From: JBLIDK01 sp047632595
GTDB lineage: Bacteria; Bacteroidota; Bacteroidia; Sphingobacteriales; Sphingobacteriaceae
DNA: 5,087 bases
Assembly (NCBI GenBank): GCA_047632595.1
Contig: JBLIDK010000088.1
Span: forward strand, 1 to 5,087
Reading direction: 5' to 3'
In this document: one piece after another, positions 1 to 5,087 of the stretch
Layout of the letters: the number at the start of each line of letters is the position of its first letter
How positions within the stretch are numbered: position 1 is the stretch's first letter
Made by a program: the position numbers and the translations under genes
The notes under the pieces: generated by a model
Told to the model about the DNA's origin: nothing
Seen by the model: only the letters and a program-made list of their open reading frames with translations
Databases searched by the model: none

Positions 1-617
1 GCATTAAAACCACCCATTCCAGCTTCCACTACAGAAGCTTCAGAACCACCAGTAACAATGATATCAGATTTACCCAGGCGTATGTAATTGAATGCATCAA
101 TAATTGCGTGAGTTGAGGAAGCACAGGCTGAAACCGTTGCGAAATTTGGACCACGAAGGTTAAATCGCATGGAAATATGACCTGCAGCAATGTCCACAAT
201 CATTTTTGGAATAAAAAACGGATTAAATCGAGGAGTTCCATCGCCTTTGGCGAAATTAATTACCTCTTCTTGAAACGTTTTTAAACCTCCAATACCAGAA
301 CCCCAAATAACACCAGAACGATCAGGGTCATAATTACCCTCTTCTAATCCAGCATCTTTAAAAGCTTCCTCGGTGGATGCAATTGCATAATGAACGAAAG
401 GATCTAGTTTCCTAGCTTCCTTTCGATTCATGTAATTTTCAATGTCAAAGTTTTTTACTTCACAAGCAAATTGAGTCTTAAATAGGGATGCGTCAAATTT
501 GGTAATAAGATTCGCGCCACTTTGTCCTGCTACGAGATTTTTCCAATACTCATCAACAGAATTACCAAGTGGCGTGATTGCACCTAATCCAGTTATTACA
601 ACTCGCCTTAACTTCAT
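1..617 (-). CDS. fabF: 3-oxoacyl-[ACP] synthase II (KAS II), partial, C-terminal half beyond left edge
   Basis: This is a condensing enzyme of cytosolic type II fatty acid synthesis; it joins malonyl-ACP to a growing acyl-ACP with loss of CO2. Reading leftward from the ATG at 617-615, the protein opens MKLRRVVITGLGAITPLGN, the classic KAS start. It continues through a GSGIGG segment and the NPFFIP stretch to the nucleophile motif VSACASS. The active-site cysteine is residue 165 (codon at 125-123), matching Cys163 of E. coli FabF. A TGGSEA motif follows and the frame stays open to base 1, giving 205 complete codons of the roughly 415 usual for the family. The two catalytic histidines of the C-terminal half are therefore outside the window. 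The start lies 11 bases after the acpP stop with no Shine-Dalgarno sequence, so the two genes are almost certainly one operon. Pairing with acpP favours FabF over FabB. Confidence 0.95.
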   Translation of the reverse strand, partial: MKLRRVVITGLGAITPLGNSVDEYWKNLVAGQSGANLITKFDASLFKTQFACEVKNFDIENYMNRKEARKLDPFVHYAIASTEEAFKDAGLEEGNYDPDRSGVIWGSGIGGLKTFQEEVINFAKGDGTPRFNPFFIPKMIVDIAAGHISMRFNLRGPNFATVSACASSTHAIIDAFNYIRLGKSDIIVTGGSEASVVEAGMGGFN

Positions 618-628
618 GGAAGTAATAT

Positions 629-865
629 TTACTTAACGTTTTTTTCTAAGTATTCAACAGCTTGACCAACAGTTCCGATGTTTTCGGCTTGCTCATCTGG
701 AATAGCTATATTAAATTCTTTTTCGAACTCCATTATAAGTTCTACTGTATCTAGTGAATCTGCTCCAAGATCATTTGTGAAGCTTGCTTCTGTAGTTACT
801 TCAGAATCGTCAACTCCTAGTTTGTCAACGATGATTGCTTTTACTTTAGTTGCTATGTCTGACAT
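629..865 (-). CDS. acpP: acyl carrier protein
   Basis: This 78-residue acidic protein carries growing acyl chains on a 4'-phosphopantetheine arm during fatty acid synthesis in the cytosol. The length is standard for bacterial ACP. The modification site is the GADSLDTVEL motif, with Ser37 as the attachment residue (DSL signature). The recognition helix that follows (ELIMEFEKEFNIAIPDE) is typical and rich in acidic residues. The C-terminal helix (VGQAVEYLEKN) completes the four-helix fold. The ATG at 865-863 gives the expected N-terminus MSDIATKVK. It is preceded by a run of seven A on the coding strand (870-876) and has no Shine-Dalgarno sequence, as is common in Bacteroidota. It is the first gene of a leftward unit with fabF, 11 bases downstream. 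Its genomic neighbour marks it as the housekeeping ACP, not a polyketide carrier protein. Confidence 0.97.
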   Translation of the reverse strand: MSDIATKVKAIIVDKLGVDDSEVTTEASFTNDLGADSLDTVELIMEFEKEFNIAIPDEQAENIGTVGQAVEYLEKNVK

Positions 866-895
866 GATGTTTTTTTATTGCTTAATAAGACGCTG

Positions 896-926
896 CAAAG
901 TAAGGAACTAAAAACTAATATTACAA
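896..926 (-). promoter_or_regulatory. candidate Bacteroidota-type promoter for acpP-fabF
   Basis: On the minus strand a TTG (924-926) is followed after 20 bases by TTACTTTG (903-896). This is one mismatch from the Bacteroidota -7 consensus TAnnTTTG with its -33 TTG. The predicted transcript would start near 888-892 and leave a leader of about 25 bases that includes the A-rich tract before the acpP start. The elements are read by eye; the spacing and position support the call, but no transcription start is shown by sequence alone. Confidence 0.5.
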
Positions 927-970
927 GAATGATTCAATAAGATAATGTATATTTTATCTCTTTGGCTCAT

Positions 971-978
971 TATCTTTA
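971..978 (+). promoter_or_regulatory. weak candidate -7 box for the IPExxxVDY-pyk unit
   Basis: TATCTTTA matches the Bacteroidota -7 consensus TAnnTTTG except at the last base. No TTG lies at the expected distance upstream, so this is tentative. If it is used, transcription would begin near 984-987, after the ATG at 945 and before the TTG at 1005. That fits the TTG start chosen for the next gene. The rest of 866-1004 is A/T-rich intergenic DNA shared with the divergent acpP promoter. Confidence 0.3.
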
Positions 979-1004
979 CATTGCAGCCCCTAAAATTAAA
1001 TATT

Positions 1005-1430
1005 TTGAGCAAAACAATCTTAAATTTTGATCCAAGTTTTACATTTAAAGTATTTGGAATTGTTTGTAGTGAAAAAGATTATCGCTTATGTTGGCTATTA
1101 AACAACAATTGCGGACTAACTTTGTCACGAGCCGAGGACATAGAATCTAAGTATAAAACAGGCTCAAAATATTTTACAGTATTCACTACGGTTAACCTCG
1201 ATGGAGAGAACATTATTTCCTTGTTAAAAAACAAGGTAGAAGGTGGTTATTTTGTTCCTGAAAAAAAAGAAATTGATTATTTCTTAACCGTTTCTGAACA
1301 CTTAACTAATACAGAATTTAAATCTTTGCAAGAGGATTTAAAGAAAATACCTCAAGTTTTAACTGCTTTTGAGGTAGATCCTGAAAGCTTAAAGAGCAAA
1401 GAAAATTTTCTATCGCTTGAGATTATATAA
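1005..1430 (+). CDS. IPExxxVDY family protein (unknown function), TTG start
   Basis: This small protein belongs to a Bacteroidota family named for its conserved motif; its function is not established. The motif appears as VPEKKEIDY (residues 84-92 from the TTG start), a conservative version of IPExxxVDY. A second hallmark, an EDYRL-like stretch followed by a leucine/asparagine-rich helix, appears as SEKDYRLCWLLN. The reading frame is open from an ATG at 945, but the extra 20 residues are hydrophobic and unlike the family N-terminus. Starting at TTG 1005 gives SKTILNFDPSF after the initiator and 141 residues, close to the family's usual length of about 150. There is no other in-frame ATG; another TTG lies at 981. 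It ends 3 bases before pyk, so the two are probably co-transcribed. No signal peptide or membrane segment remains with the short start, so it should be cytosolic. Confidence 0.8.
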   Translation: MSKTILNFDPSFTFKVFGIVCSEKDYRLCWLLNNNCGLTLSRAEDIESKYKTGSKYFTVFTTVNLDGENIISLLKNKVEGGYFVPEKKEIDYFLTVSEHLTNTEFKSLQEDLKKIPQVLTAFEVDPESLKSKENFLSLEII

Positions 1431-1433
1431 ATT

Positions 1434-2864
1434 ATGAAAACAGTATACAACAAGACAAAAATAGTAGCAACCATTGGCCCAGCTTGCGTTTCTAAGCCGA
1501 TAATGACGAAGCTTATTCGTAATGGCGTTGATATTTGTCGTATTAATTTCTCACACGGAACCCATGCTGACCATTTAATAGCAATTCAAACGGTTAGAGA
1601 AATTAATGATGAATTTGGTATTCATATTGGAATACTTGCCGACTTACAAGGACCTAAAATTAGGCTTGGAGAAGTTGAAAATGGTGAAATTACACTTAAA
1701 ACAGGCGACAAAGTTGGCGTAACAGGTGAGCCGATGGTTTCAACCACCAAAATGCTTTCTATAAGTTACCCACGTTTAAATAAAGAAGTAAGTGTTGACG
1801 ACACTATTTTATTAGATGACGGAAACTTAAAACTTCAAATAATTTCTAAAGGAGTTAAAAACGAAGTAATTGCTGAGGTCATTCATGGAGGGAAATTAAC
1901 TGCTAAAAAAGGAGCAAACTTCCCCGACACTAAAATTTCTCTTCCTAGTTTATCTGAAAAAGACATTAACGACTTAATGTTTGCTTTGGAGCATGATGTG
2001 GAATGGGTAGCATTATCTTTTGTTAGAGAAACCCAAGATATTATCAAGTTAAAAGGATTAATTGAAGCAAAAGGGAAAACCGCAAGAGTCATTGCTAAAA
2101 TTGAAAAACCTGAAGCCATTGAAAATATGGATGGCATTATTGCCGCATCAGATGCAATTATGGTTGCACGAGGTGATTTAGGAGTAGAAATGGCAATGGA
2201 AAAAGTGCCTTTAATACAGAAAACATTGGTAGCAAAAGCTCGAAGAGCAACAAAGCCTGTAATTATTGCTACGCAAATGATGGAAAGCATGATTACAAAT
2301 CCGCGCCCTACGCGTGCAGAAGCGAATGACGTAGCAAACTCTGTAATTGATGGAGCTGATGCCGTGATGCTAAGTGCAGAAACTTCTATTGGCGAGTACC
2401 CGGTTGAAACGATCAATGCAATGCAGCGTATTATTTCAAATGTTGAAAGTGAAGGATATCGCTATGGTCGCGTTCATACGCCGTCAAAAGAATCAAAAAC
2501 TTTCTTAGCAGATTCTATTTGCTATTCAGCTTGTGTTTTGGCCGAACAAGTAGATGCTAAAGCAATTATTGGTATGACGCGATCGGGTTATACCGCCTTT
2601 ACTATTTCTTCGCATAGACCGAATGCAGATATTTTCATTTTCACCAACTTTAGACCTTTATTGAATGCTTTGTCTTTAGTATGGGGAGTTCGTGGTATTT
2701 ATTACAATAGTTTTGAAAGTACAGACCAAACAATTAAAGATTGTAAGGATATTTTAAAAGAAAAGAAGCTTGTTTCAAAAGGTGACTTTATAATAAACAC
2801 CGCAAGTATGCCTATTCACGAAAAGGCTAGAACAAATATGATTAAGGTTACTGTGGTAGATTAA
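1434..2864 (+). CDS. pyk: pyruvate kinase, likely K+-independent type
   Basis: This enzyme catalyses the last step of glycolysis, transferring phosphate from phosphoenolpyruvate to ADP to give pyruvate and ATP in the cytosol. The 476-residue length is typical. The N-terminal strand TKIVATIGPAC opens the barrel, and CRINFSHG supplies the substrate and cation ligands Arg36, Asn38 and Ser40. The B-domain lid spans about residues 75-170. The signature VIAKIEKPEAI carries catalytic Lys222 and metal ligand Glu224. MVARGDLGVE gives metal ligand Asp248, and IATQMMESM gives Thr280. The allosteric C-terminal domain runs from about 350 to the end. No extra PEP-utiliser domain is present. In DLQGPKIRL (70-78) the residues matching rabbit muscle 113, 114, 117 and 120 are Leu, Gln, Lys and Leu, the pattern of potassium-independent enzymes. 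It starts 3 bases after the IPExxxVDY gene, without a Shine-Dalgarno sequence, suggesting translational coupling. Confidence 0.97.
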   Translation: MKTVYNKTKIVATIGPACVSKPIMTKLIRNGVDICRINFSHGTHADHLIAIQTVREINDEFGIHIGILADLQGPKIRLGEVENGEITLKTGDKVGVTGEPMVSTTKMLSISYPRLNKEVSVDDTILLDDGNLKLQIISKGVKNEVIAEVIHGGKLTAKKGANFPDTKISLPSLSEKDINDLMFALEHDVEWVALSFVRETQDIIKLKGLIEAKGKTARVIAKIEKPEAIENMDGIIAASDAIMVARGDLGVEMAMEKVPLIQKTLVAKARRATKPVIIATQMMESMITNPRPTRAEANDVANSVIDGADAVMLSAETSIGEYPVETINAMQRIISNVESEGYRYGRVHTPSKESKTFLADSICYSACVLAEQVDAKAIIGMTRSGYTAFTISSHRPNADIFIFTNFRPLLNALSLVWGVRGIYYNSFESTDQTIKDCKDILKEKKLVSKGDFIINTASMPIHEKARTNMIKVTVVD

Positions 2865-2874
2865 AAAGCATTTC

Positions 2875-2882
2875 TATTTTTG
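2875..2882 (+). promoter_or_regulatory. perfect TAnnTTTG -7 box directly before the DUF4139-like gene
   Basis: TATTTTTG matches the Bacteroidota -7 consensus TAnnTTTG at every fixed position and ends 4 bases before the ATG at 2887. A -33 TTG is not present; the nearest resemblance at the right distance is GTG at 2853-2855, inside the pyk 3' end. With normal promoter geometry the transcript would begin at or within a few bases of the ATG, so the message would be leaderless or nearly so. It would give the downstream gene its own expression apart from pyk. Confidence 0.5.
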
Positions 2883-2886
2883 TGGA

Positions 2887-4230
2887 ATGAAAAGACTTTT
2901 AATTCTTCCACTTATAATTAGTTCTACTCTCTGCTTTTCTCAAAAAGAAGCCCTCCTTCAAAATCTTTATACATCTAAAGTTATTGTACAGGGCGATAGT
3001 ACTGCTGTTTTCCAGAAAAAAGGTTTTGTTTCTTTAGCTGGTAAAGTGGCTAAAATCAAAAATGTAGAAGATGTTATTGGTGGTTTAGAGGTAATTTCTC
3101 CTGATAACAAAGTATTAACCATAAGTTTTTTGATGGATTCTGCACTGGTTGTAGGTCCAACCTATAACAACTGGCACGACGTAATTTCAGCAAATGTTGG
3201 TTCTGAAGTGGAAGTTGAGGTAGAAGAAAACAATCAAACCACTGGATTCAAGGGTAAAATATTAAAAGAAGGACTTACTTCATCTTTCTTTGTTTTAGGC
3301 ACTGATTATGGTGCTCAGATTATTCAAATTTCACAGGTTTTAAATGTAGCGATTATCGGCATCAACCAAAAACCAAATAAACACTGGAAGAAGTACCCAA
3401 TTGTTAACCTGAGTTTTGACAAATACAGAGACAATCAGCAATTAGATTTGGTTTACCGCCGGACAGGGATAAGCTGGGAGCCTATTTATCAACTTAGAAT
3501 AATAGATGAGACTAGTGGAACAATCAACCTGCAGGCTAAGGTTAATAACAAAGCCGAGCCTCTGGTAAACACCGACCTCTACTTTAAGGCAGATGTGTCA
3601 AATGCTTATGAACCGTTTCAATATGGGGTTCGATCTGTTACTTTAGGTTTAGGGAATAGCATAATCCCTCTCTCAACCTCTTCATTCAAATTTAAAAAGG
3701 AAAACGTTATCAAGATTAATGCCTTTACCCCTTCGGAACTAGTTAATTCTGATTCAATATCCCAAATAAGCAATGCCCAATTAATTGCTGGAATTATTAA
3801 TCGAACTTCAAGCACTTGGGTACCTGGTTCAGTAGAAGTTAAAGATGAGTTTGGAGCGCTAATGCATAGTGGAACTATTTCATACACGCCTCCAACTAGT
3901 CGTTTAGAGTTGACCTTTGGTGAGGAAAAAGGGGTTTATGCAGTGAATACCGAAAGAGTTGTTAAAATTAAAGGCGGTAAAACGAATACCGCTCCTAGAA
4001 CTCCTGTTGAATTAACAATTGAAGGTTCAATTACTTTATTCAATACTACAGGAGATCGAACTGAAATTGAATTACAGAAAAACTTATTGGGCGTACCTGA
4101 TGAAAATGATGATGAACGCTACCGAATAAAAGGGAAAAGCCTAAATCAAAAGGTAAAAATCAATTCTAAATCTGAATTAATAATTCGTTACAAGTATAAA
4201 ATTGAAACTATTGCTGAGGAACTAAACTAG
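2887..4230 (+). CDS. secreted DUF4139-like protein of unknown function
   Basis: The function is unknown. Residues 1-18 form a Sec signal peptide: Lys-Arg, a hydrophobic core LLILPLIISSTL, then a likely cleavage after CFS. The cysteine at 16 is preceded by Leu, so it is not a good lipobox, and export to the periplasm or cell surface by signal peptidase I is more likely. The mature part is beta-rich with no further membrane segment. LDLVYRRTGISWEPIYQLRI (187-206) resembles the core of DUF4139, where a Y..x.G.SW.P.Y.L strand is conserved. The later NRTSSTWVPGSVEVKD (305-320), SYTPP (332-336) and the Tyr/Lys-rich C-terminal strand fit the same superfamily. Mucoidy-inhibitor (MuiA) type members are longer and carry a coiled coil; this one, at 447 residues, has a small N-terminal beta region in its place. 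The gene starts 22 bases after pyk, behind its own likely promoter, and overlaps the convergent aminotransferase gene by 4 bases. The domain assignment is by eye. Confidence 0.7.
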   Translation: MKRLLILPLIISSTLCFSQKEALLQNLYTSKVIVQGDSTAVFQKKGFVSLAGKVAKIKNVEDVIGGLEVISPDNKVLTISFLMDSALVVGPTYNNWHDVISANVGSEVEVEVEENNQTTGFKGKILKEGLTSSFFVLGTDYGAQIIQISQVLNVAIIGINQKPNKHWKKYPIVNLSFDKYRDNQQLDLVYRRTGISWEPIYQLRIIDETSGTINLQAKVNNKAEPLVNTDLYFKADVSNAYEPFQYGVRSVTLGLGNSIIPLSTSSFKFKKENVIKINAFTPSELVNSDSISQISNAQLIAGIINRTSSTWVPGSVEVKDEFGALMHSGTISYTPPTSRLELTFGEEKGVYAVNTERVVKIKGGKTNTAPRTPVELTIEGSITLFNTTGDRTEIELQKNLLGVPDENDDERYRIKGKSLNQKVKINSKSELIIRYKYKIETIAEELN

Positions 4231-4239
4231 CTTAGTTTA
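4223..4239. repeat. short inverted repeat across the two convergent stop codons
   Basis: TAAACTA (4223-4229) and TAGTTTA (4233-4239) are a perfect 7-bp inverted repeat around a 3-base loop. It covers the shared CTAG (4227-4230) that supplies TAG stops on both strands. The stem is A/T-rich and weak, and no T-run follows in either direction, so I do not call it an intrinsic terminator. It could still slow polymerase or mark the 3' end of both messages. Confidence 0.4.
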
Positions 4240-5087
4240 TCTAAAGCCAATTTAATTTTAGGCATTGCTTTAAGTATGTTTTCTTCACTAACACCACCTA
4301 CCGAAAGTCTAAACCAGTTTTGATCTTCTCTAGCACCAAAAGCAGAAAATGGAACAATTCCAACACCTGCTTCATGCAAGAAGTAGCGTGAAATATCCTT
4401 GTTGGTAATTAAAATATCACCTTCCGGAGTTCTTTTGCCACTCACGTCAATTTTTGCGGTAAGATAAATTGCTCCCATCGGCTCAATTGCATCAACTGAA
4501 TAACCTTGCGATTTCAAGTCTATAAAGAAATTGTAAATTCCATTTAAACTTCTTAAAAGCTTGTCTTTGAATTCAACCATATACTCATGAACATGTTCTG
4601 CTTCTTGCAAATATTTTGCCGTAGCACGTTGTTCCGCTCTAGGAGCCCAAGCGCCAATATGACCCATTATTGCCCTAATTTTAGCAACAATTTTTTCTGG
4701 CCCCAATGCCCAACCAACTCGCACACCTGTACTTGCATACGACTTAGAGATTCCATCAATTATAATGGTGTATTCTTTAAGTTCTGGAATAAGTCCAACT
4801 GGAGTATAGTGTTCTTTATCTCCAAAAGTAATTTGCCAATATACTTGATCAAATAAAATGTAAAGCGGCTTTTCATTTGGACCTCTGCGTTTGTTTTCTG
4901 CCAGAACAAGCTCACAAATTTCAACTAAATCTTTTCTGCTAAACATTGTTCCAGTAGGGTTCAATGGAGAGCAAAGTGCAAGTAAAGTAATTTCTTCTAA
5001 AAACGGCAAAACATCTGCCGCCGTTGGCATAAAATCGTTTTCTGGAAATGTTGTGAGCTCTAAACCATGTGCCCCTACCATGTGACA
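4227..5087 (-). CDS. class I/II PLP-dependent aminotransferase, partial, N-terminus beyond right edge
   Basis: This fold-type I enzyme uses pyridoxal phosphate to move amino groups between amino acids and 2-oxo acids in the cytosol. The visible 286 codons hold the large-domain core and all of the small C-terminal domain. SPLNPTGT carries the cofactor-contacting Asn (codon 4961-4959). LFDQVYW has the Asp that pairs with the pyridine nitrogen (4850-4848). GISKSYASTGVRVGW has the Schiff-base lysine (4745-4743). WFRLSVGG has the Arg that binds the substrate carboxylate (4310-4308). The frame continues through Cys-His upstream of the internal Met at 5081 to the last base, so that Met is not the start; about 100-140 N-terminal residues are missing for a usual length near 400-430. 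The motifs suit an aspartate-aminotransferase-like enzyme, but the substrate cannot be read from this fragment. It converges on the DUF4139-like gene. Confidence 0.92.
   Translation of the reverse strand, partial: CHMVGAHGLELTTFPENDFMPTAADVLPFLEEITLLALCSPLNPTGTMFSRKDLVEICELVLAENKRRGPNEKPLYILFDQVYWQITFGDKEHYTPVGLIPELKEYTIIIDGISKSYASTGVRVGWALGPEKIVAKIRAIMGHIGAWAPRAEQRATAKYLQEAEHVHEYMVEFKDKLLRSLNGIYNFFIDLKSQGYSVDAIEPMGAIYLTAKIDVSGKRTPEGDILITNKDISRYFLHEAGVGIVPFSAFGAREDQNWFRLSVGGVSEENILKAMPKIKLALDKLS

Noticed and set aside
878..898. Possible hairpin in the acpP leader (TTGC ... GCAA)
   Set aside because: Only 4 pairs with a 13-base loop; too weak to support a regulatory structure.
678..911. 77-codon open frame on the plus strand over acpP
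   Set aside because: It is antisense to the well-supported acpP gene, with a Ser-rich low-complexity translation and no separate evidence.
1883..2416. 177-codon open frame on the minus strand inside pyk
   Set aside because: It lies wholly opposite conserved pyruvate kinase motifs. Its Ser/Ala/Ile-rich translation looks like no known family and is what the complement of an A/T-rich gene tends to give.
2932..2937. Lipoprotein signal (Cys16) in the DUF4139-like protein
   Set aside because: The residue before the cysteine is Leu, whereas a lipobox needs Gly, Ala or Ser there. A signal peptidase I site after CFS fits better.
3618..3887. 89-codon minus-strand frame within the DUF4139-like gene
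   Set aside because: It overlaps a better-supported coding frame and shows no domain or promoter of its own.
4223..4239. Intrinsic bidirectional terminator
   Set aside because: The stem is short and A/T-rich and no T-run follows on either strand, so it is listed only as an inverted repeat.
5079..5081. ATG at 5081 as the aminotransferase start
   Set aside because: The frame continues upstream to the window edge, and the missing N-terminal arm and cofactor-phosphate region must precede this point, so it is an internal methionine.
4587..5085. Plus-strand frames at 4587-4856 and 4891-5085 over the aminotransferase
   Set aside because: Both are complements of the conserved PLP-enzyme motifs and have no recognisable protein features.

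Overview
The window is an AT-rich stretch of ordinary chromosome, most likely from a member of the Bacteroidota (Flavobacteriales-like). Four things point there: a small protein carrying a variant of the IPExxxVDY motif, a family found essentially only in Bacteroidota; its position directly in front of pyruvate kinase; promoter-like boxes of the Bacteroidota TAnnTTTG type; and starts preceded by A/T-rich DNA with no Shine-Dalgarno sequence. I see no mobile element, CRISPR array, tRNA, rRNA or phage gene.

Layout. Bases 1-865 hold two leftward genes of type II fatty acid synthesis: acpP (acyl carrier protein, complete) and then, 11 bases later, fabF (3-oxoacyl-ACP synthase II, cut by the left edge after about half its length). 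Bases 866-1004 are a divergent control region. It holds a well-spaced acpP promoter candidate reading left and a weaker candidate reading right. Rightward from it run the IPExxxVDY protein, best started at a TTG at 1005, and pyk (pyruvate kinase), only 3 bases apart and probably co-transcribed. After a 22-base gap comes a secreted or periplasmic DUF4139-like protein of unknown function. A perfect TAnnTTTG box lies only 4 bases before its ATG. From the right edge a class I/II PLP-dependent aminotransferase, lacking its N-terminus, runs leftward. It converges on the DUF4139-like gene, and both stop codons lie in one shared CTAG.

Together the genes are core metabolism: pyruvate kinase makes pyruvate and ATP at the end of glycolysis, ACP and FabF elongate fatty acids, and the aminotransferase handles amino groups. 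I do not see a new defence, mobile or regulatory system. The points worth a second look are the probable misplaced start of the small protein, the potassium-independence signature in pyruvate kinase, the likely leaderless transcript of the DUF4139-like gene, the shared-stop convergent overlap and the divergent acpP / IPExxxVDY arrangement.
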